Of a DNA stretch of 64,000 nucleotides, positions 17,319-26,027 are shown piece by piece. The stretch lies in NCBI RefSeq assembly GCF_008014645.1, contig NZ_VOWY01000006.1:1-64000 (forward strand), in the 5' to 3' direction. Numbering within the stretch: position 1 is the first letter of the stretch; every line of letters begins with the position of its first letter. Position numbers and translations under genes: made by a program. Below the pieces are notes generated by a model. It saw only the letters and a list, made by a program, of their open reading frames with translations, had not been told where the DNA came from and made no database searches. Source of the stretch: Collinsella sp. BA40. GTDB lineage: Bacteria; Actinomycetota; Coriobacteriia; Coriobacteriales; Coriobacteriaceae.

Positions 17319-17357
17319 AGCCTAAAAGCAATTCAGATAGATTTGTTGCGCAACAAA
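17319..17357 (-). promoter_or_regulatory. palindrome and -10-like box upstream of the 17251 gene
   Basis: A perfect 16-bp palindrome TTTGTTGCGCAACAAA lies at 17342-17357. A minus-strand TAGGCT (17319-17324) is centred 28 bp downstream, the same spacing as at 4796-4833 and 10803-10840. Confidence 0.55.
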
Positions 17358-17456
17358 CCAATTAAAATGGAATGCAGCGCAAATAGCTGATCGCATATAG
17401 CGTCGCCGTCATCAACTCAGAACTGTCAAAGTTTGAAATACAGCGGCATAGCAAAA

Positions 17457-17483
17457 GGGCCAGGGCAACTCGCGCCCTGGCCC
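17457..17483 (-). terminator. terminator of the CAP-domain gene
   Basis: A 10-bp perfect stem (GGGCCAGGGC, 17457-17466 with 17474-17483) is followed on the minus strand by TTTTGC. Confidence 0.8.
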
Positions 17484-17546
17484 TCAATCGCAATCCAGCC
17501 GTTAGCCATCAGCGTCATTCAGTACAGAACGACGACCCCAAGCGCG

Positions 17547-19166
17547 CTACGCAGGCAGCTCGGACACGCGCTTCAGGAACGCGGCCATGTCGCAGCGCTT
17601 CACAATGGCATACGGAGCGAAGGTGCCGTCCGGGAAGCCCGTCGAGACGCCGCAGTGCGCGAGCCACAGGATGTCATCGCGATGAGGCGTCGTAGCAGCA
17701 ACGTCGGGGAACGCGGCGTAATCGCCGGCGCTCGGCGTCCAGGAAAGCGCGCTCTCGATACCCGCCACCTTACCGAATCGACGCAGGAACGCAGCCATGT
17801 CGCAGCGGGTCACGCTCGCGAACGGACGAAACGTCGCGTCGTCGAAACCGGTGGAGATACCCGCATGCGCAAGCCACAGGATGTCCTGGGCATGCGGCGT
17901 ATCCTGATGCACGTCCGAGAACCTATTCCAATCGGCCTGGGAAGGCTGCCAGCTATCGGCTCCTTCCACGCCGGAGGCGATAGCAAAACGGCGCAGGAAC
18001 GCGGCCATGTCGGCACGCGCAACATCAACATAGGGCTTGAACGACCCGTCGGCGTAACCGGCCGTCACGCCCAGGGAGGACATGAATAGCACGGCATCAC
18101 GATGAGGCGTGTTCGCGTCGACATCGATGAATGCGCCCTCACGCGTGACGATCACGGGAACATCCTTGTTCAGACGCGAGGAAGACGGAAACTCGGCATG
18201 CAGCGTGGTCCTACCCGGAGCGACGCCGATGCAGCACCGGCTCCCTATGTGCTCGCCGACGCCGGCGATGCGCTCGTCATCCGTCCTCCACGAGAACATC
18301 TCGTTGCCATAGGTTGCGGAACCGTTGATCCGCCTGTTTCCAACCACGCCGTTAAACGCAAAGGTCACCGTAGGCAAAACGCGCAGCGCACCGACGCCCG
18401 GCGTGAGCGCCGAGGCGCTCGTGTAGCTCGCCGTAATGATTGAGTCTGGCAGGGGTACGGCGAACGAGGCCGCGCCGTCATAGAGCGAGGCGGTCGTGTT
18501 GCTCGACCCGCCAGCACCGAGGCACTGGACCCAGTAGACGCCATCGGGTCCCCTAAAGCATGCGATGCCCACCTTGGTAAAGCCCGTATGAGTCATGTTG
18601 GCGTAGTGACCCGGCGAGTTATACCACATGTTATAAGCGTTATCCGCGTTGCCGAACGAAGCCATGGCGATGTTCTCGCCATACATACTGAGCCCGCTAG
18701 GGAACGCGGTGAAGCACGAGCTTCCATCGGGTCGATCGTGGCTGAACATGATGAAGGTCTCCGCAGCACGCTGCATGGCTGACTGCTCAAGTTCGTAATC
18801 CCATTGAAGCGCGGGCACGCCCAGGCGAGCGCGCTCATTGTTCACCATCGCGAGCATCCTGTGCGCTTCGGACTGCCACACCGCGCCATCCATGGAGGCG
18901 TAGAACGTACCGCCCGCACGCGTCGCATGCAGCGGCATTGCCGCAGATTCGCCCGAGGCCGCAGGATTCCCGATAGCCTCCGTCACATCCGCGCTGCCCA
19001 CCGCCAATGAACCCGAGATACCCTCGATACCCGGAATCTCATCGACACCGGCTCCCATGAGCGGAGCTTCCGCCCAGGCAGACGCCGTGGGAGCAAAGAA
19101 TGCAAGCGCGCAGGCTGCAGCTGCACATGCCTGCCGAATGCGAACGACACCCGTTCCATATCCCAT
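17547..19166 (-). CDS. secreted CAP-domain protein with three SLH-like modules
   Basis: The start is the ATG at 19166 with AAGGAGAA four bases upstream; 539 residues. The signal peptide is about 1-32. Residues 103-217 are a CAP/SCP domain (the family of plant PR-1 and bacterial YkwD-like proteins) with the expected His143 (FSHDRPDG), Glu164 (YGENIA) and His187 (NSPGH). Residues about 240-360 look like an Ig-like domain ending VPVIVTREG. Three SLH-like modules fill the C-terminus; two are longer than usual, with inserts before the next F-x-DV. Bacterial CAP proteins are extracellular and of uncertain activity, with proposals including sterol or lipid binding. Wall anchoring through the modules is inferred. 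Confidence 0.87.
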   Translation of the reverse strand: MGYGTGVVRIRQACAAAACALAFFAPTASAWAEAPLMGAGVDEIPGIEGISGSLAVGSADVTEAIGNPAASGESAAMPLHATRAGGTFYASMDGAVWQSEAHRMLAMVNNERARLGVPALQWDYELEQSAMQRAAETFIMFSHDRPDGSSCFTAFPSGLSMYGENIAMASFGNADNAYNMWYNSPGHYANMTHTGFTKVGIACFRGPDGVYWVQCLGAGGSSNTTASLYDGAASFAVPLPDSIITASYTSASALTPGVGALRVLPTVTFAFNGVVGNRRINGSATYGNEMFSWRTDDERIAGVGEHIGSRCCIGVAPGRTTLHAEFPSSSRLNKDVPVIVTREGAFIDVDANTPHRDAVLFMSSLGVTAGYADGSFKPYVDVARADMAAFLRRFAIASGVEGADSWQPSQADWNRFSDVHQDTPHAQDILWLAHAGISTGFDDATFRPFASVTRCDMAAFLRRFGKVAGIESALSWTPSAGDYAAFPDVAATTPHRDDILWLAHCGVSTGFPDGTFAPYAIVKRCDMAAFLKRVSELPA

Positions 19167-19480
19167 AGAATTCTCCTTACAGACGCATTGACGCAAGTCG
19201 CTGCGATTATCGCATCGCAGGCCATGCGCACAGTCGTGCAATCCGCAAAACCACCAGTATGGACGGCGAACAACATCGCATGCATCTCGCGCGATGCACC
19301 CGCTCGGCAACGCTGCCTCTTCACCATCAATCTATTTAGCCCTAGTAGCCTATTCCACAATCGACTCGATAGGAATAGTCTACTTCTAAGGCAGTATTAG
19401 CCCCCTAGACCCGGGCCGAGCAACTGCCGAAAACGGATACGTGCGGCAGGCGCCGCACGGACAGGAAGGAGAACGACACG

Positions 19481-22087
19481 ATGGCGAAATCGAAGCGGAG
19501 GCTACAAGCCATATTGGGCATGGCCTCCATGTTCCTGCTGGTGCTCTCATGCGCCACGCCGGCTCTGGCCGCATCGTTTACCGATGTACGCGCCGACACG
19601 CCGCATGCGGAGCACATCACCTGGCTTGCGGACGAGGGCATCTCCAAAGGCTGGCCCAATGGCGACGGCACCAGCAGCTTCCATCCATTCGAAACGGTCA
19701 AGCGCTGCGATATGGCAGCGTTCCTCTACCGTCTGACTGGAGAGCCGCAATTCAACGAAGACGATGCTCCCGCTTTCTCGGACGTCGATGCTTCCACGCC
19801 GCATCGCCGTGCCATCCTATGGCTCGCCCATCAGGGCATCTCCAGCGGTTGGGACAATCACGATGGAACGTTCAGCTTCCGCCCGTACGAAATCGTGAAG
19901 CGCTGCGACATGGCGGCGTTCCTCTACCGCCTTGCCGGAGAGCCGCAGGTAAACGAGAATGAAGCGAACGGGTTCGCGGACGTTGATTCGGCCACGCCGC
20001 ACAAGCGCGCCATCCTATGGCTTGCAGATGCCAAAATCTCAACGGGCTGGAACGAGAAAGATGGAACTAAGACCTTCCGCCCCTACCTCGACATCGTCCG
20101 TTGCGATATGGCGGCGTTTCTCCATCGCTTGGATACCTACCTCGATTCCCAGCAACCCCCTGCGGAAAAGCCCTACGAGCTTGGGACGTATAACGGATTC
20201 TCCTATGTGAACATCAAGGATGGCAGCGGGTTCAACGATTACGACCAAGTTGTTGAAGTCCCCGGAAAGGACTATACGACAACGATCTTTTACCGCGGTG
20301 AGGGCATCTATCTCTACGACTACGAGGGCTCTGCCACCACGCTGAAGCTGCCCGCCACCATAAAGGGCACGCCCGTTATCTCGGCTGAGTTCCAAAAGCC
20401 TTTCGTAGCGCCCGAGCAGGCGCCCAACCTGCAAGGTATCGATGCCACGGCCGCCCGCAACCTGGTGTTCCTGCAGGCCGATATGGACAGGCTCACGTCC
20501 ATCGCGGCGCACGGGTTGCCCGAGCTGCGCGGCCTGCATAGCACATCGCAAGCGCTTGTCAGCCTCACCTGCCACGACAACCCGAGCCTCACGACGCTCT
20601 ATGTGAAGGACACCCAGCTGGCGTCCATCGATTTGAGCAACCTGCCGATGCTGGTATTCCTCACGATCAGCTACAACCAGCTTGCATCGCTCGACATCAG
20701 CGACTCCCCCATGCTAAGCGAGCTCGAATGCGAGATGAACAACATCCAGGACCTAGCGCCCCTCAAGCAGTGGCTGGAGCACCCCGGTCGCACAGGCACG
20801 CTCGAACCGCAGCGCCAGACAGCAGCCAAGCCCGTCCCCGGCACCTGGAATGATTGCACGTACCTCTACGTGAGCGAGGCATGCGGCTATAAGAAGTACG
20901 ACGTCATCACGACAACCGAAAGCGGCGCCCCCATCCAGTACTACGGCCCGGGCGCCTACATCACGTCCATTCCGCAAAACGCCAAGTCCCTTACGCTGCC
21001 CCGCACCATCGACAACCACCCGCTGGTATACGCGCACATCGCCTGCGGCTATCAGAAAACCGAACTCGCAAGCATCAATGTGGATGCGGCGAGCGAGCTG
21101 CGCGTACTCACGGTTTCGAATTCCAATCTTTCCGGGCTCACCATCGCTCCCGACACGCTTACCAAGCTCGAACAGCTCACGGTGAGCAACTGCAATCTTA
21201 CGCAGCTCGACCTCCAGGGATGCCGCAACCTGAACGTGCTGAGTATCTATGACACCAAGCTCTCCAGCATCGACCTGCGTCACGTTTCCAAGCTGCATAA
21301 CCTCCTCGTGAGCAACAACATGCTCACGCAGCTTGACATCAGTCCCTGCCCCGACCTCTTCCAGATGGACTGCTCGCGCAATCTGATTGCAGACACCAGC
21401 GCCCTCGAAGGATGGCTGAAGCAACCGGGCCATACGGGCAGCGTGCTGCCGCAGAAGGACCCCAGCTCCCCCACGAAGCATACGAAAGACGGCTTCACCT
21501 ATATCAAGGTGAACCAGAACACAACGCTCACCTGGGGCGATGTCGTTGGCCAGGATGCCGAGGGGAACGATATCACGTTCCGCGGCTCGGGCATCTACAT
21601 CGTAAACACGAGCAAGTCGGGCGCGGCCACACTCCCCGCCTCGATCGACGGGCTACCGGTGGTCCTTGTTACCATCCCGAAGGCTGCCACAGGCATCACC
21701 TCTATAGATGCGCGCGGCTGCAAAGACCTTACGGACATCACCGTATTTGCACCCAATCTCACCGCGCTCAACTTCTCCGGCGTAAGCAGCCTGCTCAACC
21801 TGCACGTCGCCAACACCAAGCTGCAGTCGCTCGACTGTTCCGGCTGCACCTCGCTCTTTAGCTGCTATGCGGGCTTTAACAAGCTGCACAGCATCAACCT
21901 GAGCGGCTGCACCAAGCTGGACAACCTCTTCCTGCAATCAAACGAGCTCACATCGTTCGACGTAAGCCCCTTCACGAGCCTGACGATGCTCTATATCCAA
22001 GACAATCGAATTGCCGATACAAGCGCCCTCGAAGCTTGGCTGGCGCAACCCGGTCACAGCGGCATGGCAACGCCGCAGCGAGTCTAA
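19481..22087 (+). CDS. leucine-rich repeat surface protein with N-terminal SLH-like modules
   Basis: The protein has 868 residues; AAGGAG stands before the ATG. The signal peptide (about 1-31, CATPALAA) is followed at once by three SLH-like modules (starting at 33, 99 and 165), so anchoring is N-terminal, unlike the other six proteins here. Three related blocks then start near 236, 455 and 669. Each has a short beta part (for example FSYVNIKDGSGFNDYD, or GSGIYIVNTSKSG), then leucine-rich repeats (LTSIAAHGLPELRGL; LHNLLVSNNMLTQLDI), then a closing ALEGWLKQPGHTG-like helix. Leucine-rich repeats in surface proteins usually bind protein or glycan partners, so a binding or adhesin role is inferred. 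The gene is divergent from the CAP gene across a 314-base gap in which no clear promoter was found. Confidence 0.87.
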   Translation: MAKSKRRLQAILGMASMFLLVLSCATPALAASFTDVRADTPHAEHITWLADEGISKGWPNGDGTSSFHPFETVKRCDMAAFLYRLTGEPQFNEDDAPAFSDVDASTPHRRAILWLAHQGISSGWDNHDGTFSFRPYEIVKRCDMAAFLYRLAGEPQVNENEANGFADVDSATPHKRAILWLADAKISTGWNEKDGTKTFRPYLDIVRCDMAAFLHRLDTYLDSQQPPAEKPYELGTYNGFSYVNIKDGSGFNDYDQVVEVPGKDYTTTIFYRGEGIYLYDYEGSATTLKLPATIKGTPVISAEFQKPFVAPEQAPNLQGIDATAARNLVFLQADMDRLTSIAAHGLPELRGLHSTSQALVSLTCHDNPSLTTLYVKDTQLASIDLSNLPMLVFLTISYNQLASLDISDSPMLSELECEMNNIQDLAPLKQWLEHPGRTGTLEPQRQTAAKPVPGTWNDCTYLYVSEACGYKKYDVITTTESGAPIQYYGPGAYITSIPQNAKSLTLPRTIDNHPLVYAHIACGYQKTELASINVDAASELRVLTVSNSNLSGLTIAPDTLTKLEQLTVSNCNLTQLDLQGCRNLNVLSIYDTKLSSIDLRHVSKLHNLLVSNNMLTQLDISPCPDLFQMDCSRNLIADTSALEGWLKQPGHTGSVLPQKDPSSPTKHTKDGFTYIKVNQNTTLTWGDVVGQDAEGNDITFRGSGIYIVNTSKSGAATLPASIDGLPVVLVTIPKAATGITSIDARGCKDLTDITVFAPNLTALNFSGVSSLLNLHVANTKLQSLDCSGCTSLFSCYAGFNKLHSINLSGCTKLDNLFLQSNELTSFDVSPFTSLTMLYIQDNRIADTSALEAWLAQPGHSGMATPQRV

Positions 22088-22104
22088 TCGGCCCCGTACA
22101 TGAC

Positions 22105-22143
22105 GGCGCCCCACATCCGATGATGCATCGACCGCGGGGCGCC
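22105..22143 (+). terminator. terminator of the 19481-22087 gene
   Basis: GGCGCCCC (22105-22112) pairs with GGGGCGCC (22136-22143) around a 23-nt loop. The T-tract is poor. Confidence 0.55.
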
Positions 22144-22186
22144 TGATGGCAACGCCGCGCGGTTATTACGTCGCCTCGCACAAGAA

Positions 22187-22229
22187 AAGCGCTCCCACAT
22201 CCCAGATGGTTCCGGATGCGGGAGCGCTT
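22187..22229 (-). terminator. terminator of the glycosyltransferase operon
   Basis: AAGCGCTCCC (22187-22196) pairs with GGGAGCGCTT (22220-22229). It is followed on the minus strand by TTCTTG and lies 51 bases past the stop at 22281. Confidence 0.7.
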
Positions 22230-22280
22230 GCATGCAGCAGCTTGTAGCAACTCAAAGGTACATGAATGCCGCTTTTGAGC

Positions 22281-23318
22281 CTACCTGCGAATCTTATGCC
22301 AGATGCGACGCAGGAAGAAGTAGAGGCGATCGTACAGACGCGAGAAGAACGTCGAGCTCGAGATATGCTCGTAGAATGCGTAGTCATCCGAGTCGAAGAA
22401 GTACTCAGCATCATGGCGCGTGATATCGAACAAATCGAACACGCGGGTGCGCAGGTCGTCGGCAAAGGTCTGGCGACCCTGCTCGTCAAGCACCGTGTAC
22501 TTCCAGTGGCACATGTGGAGGGCATAGTTCACGAAGTTGCGCTCGCACGCACCCCACAAGCCGTGCTCCTTAAGGCCATCGCGGAAAGCCTCGAGCGCAT
22601 CGAGCATATAGCGGTAGTCGTCGTTGGTGCCATCGCTAAGGCTACCCTCGCGGGCGCGGCGGTAATAGTACAGCGTTTCATCTAGATAGTACAGGCGCGG
22701 CGCCGCCGTAAGGGCGATGTACGTGAAGGGCATATCCTCGTGCGCACCCACCTTGGGGAACTTGAGGTTGATATCCTTTAGGCAGGAGGTACGATACAGC
22801 TTGTTGACCGTAAAGCCCACCACGCGCTTGTAAAAGTTATCGATATCGGTAGTTCCAAACACCGTGCGCGCGGGGACGAACTCCTTGAAGACGGCGTTGG
22901 TGGGAGCCGTCTCCCCCGTCTTGTCGTCGAAGTTGTCCATATCGAAGATCACAGCATCGGTATCATGCTCGAGCGCGACCGCGACGAGCTGTTCGAGCGC
23001 CGTGGGCACCACGTAGTCATCGGAATCGACGAAGCACAGGTAATCGCCGGTCGCGCGGTCGATACCAACGTTACGCGTAGAAGCTGCCCCGGAATTAACC
23101 TTATCGATCACCACGAGGCGCGGGTCGTCTTGCGCGCGCTGCTGCAGAATAGCAAGGCTGCCATCCTTGGATCCGTCGTTCACGCAGATGATCTGCAGAT
23201 TGCGATACGTCTGGTTCTGCAGGGAATCGAGAAGCGTGGGCAGGTAGCGCTCGGAGTTATACACCGGCACCACGATGGAAACGAGCGGCTGGGAAGCGTT
23301 GGGGCTATCTACATTCAT
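22281..23318 (-). CDS. GT2 family glycosyltransferase
   Basis: About 345 residues counted from the ATG at 23318; an in-frame TTG at 23336 is a possible earlier start. The N-terminal GT-A fold has VSIVVPVYNSERYLPTLLDS, NDGSKDGS, then GDYLCFVDSDDYV with the metal-binding D-x-D. The C-terminal third is a family-specific helical region. Members move a sugar from a nucleotide donor to a lipid-linked glycan on the inner face of the membrane. It is the last gene of a minus-strand operon with the GT2 at 23343 and the pyruvyl transferase at 24464; the spacing to the upstream GT2 is only a few bases. Its job is probably extension of the wall polymer; donor and acceptor are unknown. Confidence 0.85.
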   Translation of the reverse strand: MNVDSPNASQPLVSIVVPVYNSERYLPTLLDSLQNQTYRNLQIICVNDGSKDGSLAILQQRAQDDPRLVVIDKVNSGAASTRNVGIDRATGDYLCFVDSDDYVVPTALEQLVAVALEHDTDAVIFDMDNFDDKTGETAPTNAVFKEFVPARTVFGTTDIDNFYKRVVGFTVNKLYRTSCLKDINLKFPKVGAHEDMPFTYIALTAAPRLYYLDETLYYYRRAREGSLSDGTNDDYRYMLDALEAFRDGLKEHGLWGACERNFVNYALHMCHWKYTVLDEQGRQTFADDLRTRVFDLFDITRHDAEYFFDSDDYAFYEHISSSTFFSRLYDRLYFFLRRIWHKIRR

Positions 23319-23342
23319 ACATACGGCTTTCGTCAAACGATA

Positions 23343-24422
23343 TTACAGAGCGTGCTTGATGAACGAAGCGTACATGCGAAGACGCGAGATGAGACCGTTC
23401 GCACAGCACGTGCGACGATGCTCCTTGAAATCCTGGGGAGGATACTGCACCGTAAGGGCGCGGTTGCTAAACGCCGCGGGATTCTCGATAAGCTCGTTGA
23501 GCTCGAGCCACTCGACGTCCTGGAAGGCGGATTGCTTGAGGTTGCCAGCGGCCTTGGCCTCGGCAAACTCGCGCGACATGCGCTCCATGAACTCGGGCTT
23601 GAGGGAATCATCCAGACGGTTGTAGTTCCACACGTACGTCTCGTACTTCTTGGAAGGAATAACGTAGCGGAACGCTTCAGCGCGCTGCGGATTGCGGGCC
23701 AGATGCTCCTCGAAGGAGTCGTACTCGTCGCACACGCAGAACATCTTGGCGCCGGACTTCACCGAGGAGCCAGCGTTATCCACGCGATAGTTGAGGAACG
23801 CCTTGCGCGTGATAACCATGCGCTGAGCAGACGTAAGGACCTTCAAGGCGAAGCCGGTATCCTGGAAGGAGGCACCCGGGGTCTCGAGGAACTCGATGCC
23901 GTTGTTCTTGAGGAACGAGGCTTTGTAAATGGCCGTCCAGATGGCCGGGCTGCCGCGCAGGATATCGGGGTGGTTTACGGTGTCGAACGCCGAATCGTAC
24001 GGCGCATCGCAGAGATTGAGGACGTCGACCAGATCGAACTTGGTGCCGTTCTCAGACATATTCCAGTAATTGGAGCGCACGACGTCGGCATCGTTTTGAA
24101 CGGCAAGGTTGTACAGGGTCTCGAACATCTCGGGACGCGCGCAGTCATCGGACTCGACGATGCCGATGTACTCGCCCCGGGCATGGGAGAAGCCGAGGTT
24201 CATGGTGTGGCCGTAGCCGCGGTTCTCCTTGGTAAGCACCTTGACGCGATCGTCCTTGGCGGCATACTCCTGCGCGATCTCGAGCGAGTTATCGGTCGAA
24301 CCGTCGTTCACCACGATGATCTCGATATCCTTGAGCGTCTGGGCGCAAATGGAATCGAGACAGGCGGGAAGGAAGGCGGCGACGTTGTAAACGGGCACGA
24401 CAACAGAAACTTTGGGTGACAT
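23343..24422 (-). CDS. GT2 family glycosyltransferase
   Basis: The ATG at 24422 has CAGGAG 10 bases upstream; a TTG three codons earlier is less likely. The protein has 359 residues. The GT-A motifs are VSVVVPVYNVAAFLPACLDS, NDGSTDNS, ENRGYGHTMNLG and the acidic VESDDC. The C-terminal half contains LETPGASFQDTGF, which resembles the region seen in capsule and teichoic-acid glycosyltransferases. It lies in an operon between the pyruvyl transferase and the GT2 at 22281. It is a cytoplasmic enzyme acting at the membrane; the sugar is not predictable. Confidence 0.86.
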   Translation of the reverse strand: MSPKVSVVVPVYNVAAFLPACLDSICAQTLKDIEIIVVNDGSTDNSLEIAQEYAAKDDRVKVLTKENRGYGHTMNLGFSHARGEYIGIVESDDCARPEMFETLYNLAVQNDADVVRSNYWNMSENGTKFDLVDVLNLCDAPYDSAFDTVNHPDILRGSPAIWTAIYKASFLKNNGIEFLETPGASFQDTGFALKVLTSAQRMVITRKAFLNYRVDNAGSSVKSGAKMFCVCDEYDSFEEHLARNPQRAEAFRYVIPSKKYETYVWNYNRLDDSLKPEFMERMSREFAEAKAAGNLKQSAFQDVEWLELNELIENPAAFSNRALTVQYPPQDFKEHRRTCCANGLISRLRMYASFIKHAL

Positions 24423-24463
24423 AACGGCCAATCTCCTGAACTACACAACGGGTACCAGTATAA

Positions 24464-25876
24464 CTAAGCGCGCGGCTCTACAATCGAACTGCAAATACGC
24501 TCCAGGAAATCGAAGCTCTCCTGGAACAGCCCCGCGGGCACGAGGGGGATGGCGGGCTCGGACAGCATCTCGCCGAAGCGGGCATCGAAGGACCCGTCGT
24601 CTAAGCACGTGCTGGCCATGAGCAGATTGTTCGACATGCCGAATACCTCGGCGATACGACGCATCTTGTTTCGGTAATGCGGATGGTCGTCAACGCACAT
24701 GAACAGCGTGGGAATGCCGGCTGCTGCGGACACGAGGCACGCGTGGTAGCGATACGCCACCACCACATCGCAATCGAGAAAAGCGAGCTCGCGCAAATCG
24801 TCGGTATACGGAGCGACCTCGACGCGATCGGCCACACCGAGCTCCTCAACCAGCTGGCCCAGAAGCGTGGTGTCGAACTTCCAGAAGTTGTAGAACGGAA
24901 TGAGCCTGATACGGCAGGCATCTCCGAAGCGTTCACGCATCCGATCGAGGATGCGCGGAAGGGCCAGACGGTTGTGCGCGTTGGTGACGTCGCCCGTCAT
25001 AAAGACGATGCCCACGGTGAAGGGAGCATCATCATCGCGCGGCGAGCGCGAGCCGACGGCGCGGTTGCCGAAAACGATGTCCTCGCACAGCTCGACATGG
25101 GACACGTCGACGCCGGCACGGCGCAGCGTTTCAAGGGAGTAGCCGTCGCGAAGCGATACGTGCGAGCACCGCGAAACAACACCGCCCAGACGACGCGAGA
25201 ACTCCGTGTTGGGCTCGAGAGACTCGTTCGCCGAAAGGCCGACGGCGTAGACGTCCTTGTCGCGCTTGAGCATCTCCTCGCTCAGCCAGATAAACAGGTT
25301 TCCCGTGTTGATGTTCTTGGGATCGTGGTTGAACTGGCGCTCATCGATGATGGCGCCGCCGCCCCATACGAGAACATCGAAGTACTCGGCCAGCTGGCGG
25401 AGCTCCCAGATGGAACGCGGATAGTGTATCTGGTCGGCGCACGCGGGCAGGAGGCTGAAATCGTAGTCGGGATCGTCCCACAGCAGCACGGACACGCGGA
25501 CGCCGCGGCCCTCGAGATGCTGCAGCATGGTGCGCATCATGAGCTCGTCGCCGCAGTTGCTCGCACCATACCAGCCGGCAAGAAGGATGCGGCGGCCGGT
25601 GTACTCGCGGTTGAGTCCAAGATATTCCAGGTTGCAATAACTGGGTTTGTCGCGCGCCGCCTCGAAGGCCGAAAGGCGGTCGCCCATCTCGCGCAACGAC
25701 CCGTAAACGGGGTCGAACAAGGGGCGCAGCGCATCGATCTTTTGCAGGGATTCCTCGTGCAGCCCGCGCGCCTCGTCGCGCACCTCGGCGATCTGCCCGA
25801 CGACCTCGGAGACGCGCTGCTCGAAATACCGGTTGCTGGCGGGCAGCACCGAGCGAACATCCGACTTGACACTCAT
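24464..25876 (-). CDS. CsaB-like polysaccharide pyruvyl transferase
   Basis: The start chosen is the ATG at 25876 (MSVKSDVRSVLPAS), with GCGGGGT upstream; the frame is open to 26041 but that would overlap the divergent exporter gene. The protein has about 470 residues. An N-terminal coiled-coil-like stretch (about 15-70) precedes a polysaccharide pyruvyl transferase domain: GWYGASNCGDELMM, VWGGGAIIDE, VGLSANES, SLRDGYS and a late YRYHACLVSAAAGIPT. The family includes CsaB, which adds ketal pyruvate to secondary wall polysaccharide and so creates the ligand of SLH domains. Standing next to an exporter with SLH-like modules and close to seven SLH-like proteins, the same role is inferred here. 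It is the first gene of the operon with the two GT2 genes downstream. Confidence 0.85.
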   Translation of the reverse strand: MSVKSDVRSVLPASNRYFEQRVSEVVGQIAEVRDEARGLHEESLQKIDALRPLFDPVYGSLREMGDRLSAFEAARDKPSYCNLEYLGLNREYTGRRILLAGWYGASNCGDELMMRTMLQHLEGRGVRVSVLLWDDPDYDFSLLPACADQIHYPRSIWELRQLAEYFDVLVWGGGAIIDERQFNHDPKNINTGNLFIWLSEEMLKRDKDVYAVGLSANESLEPNTEFSRRLGGVVSRCSHVSLRDGYSLETLRRAGVDVSHVELCEDIVFGNRAVGSRSPRDDDAPFTVGIVFMTGDVTNAHNRLALPRILDRMRERFGDACRIRLIPFYNFWKFDTTLLGQLVEELGVADRVEVAPYTDDLRELAFLDCDVVVAYRYHACLVSAAAGIPTLFMCVDDHPHYRNKMRRIAEVFGMSNNLLMASTCLDDGSFDARFGEMLSEPAIPLVPAGLFQESFDFLERICSSIVEPRA

Positions 25877-25926
25877 ATATAAGTACCCCGCATTCACGAA
25901 GAGGACGTACGGAACGGCTGGAGAGA

Positions 25927-25945
25927 CGAAAGCGAACCGCTTTCG
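25927..25945. promoter_or_regulatory. perfect inverted repeat in the divergent intergenic region
   Basis: CGAAAGCG-AAC-CGCTTTCG lies between the pyruvyl transferase start (25876) and the exporter start. It may be an operator controlling both directions, or a hairpin in the leader. A possible -10 for the exporter is TAATAT at 25982-25987. Confidence 0.4.
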
Positions 25946-26027
25946 CATCGCGCAGATTCTATGACTCAGAAACCTTAATGCTAATATAGCCCATTGTAAA
26001 ATGTCTGCGTATGAAGGTGGTCGACCC

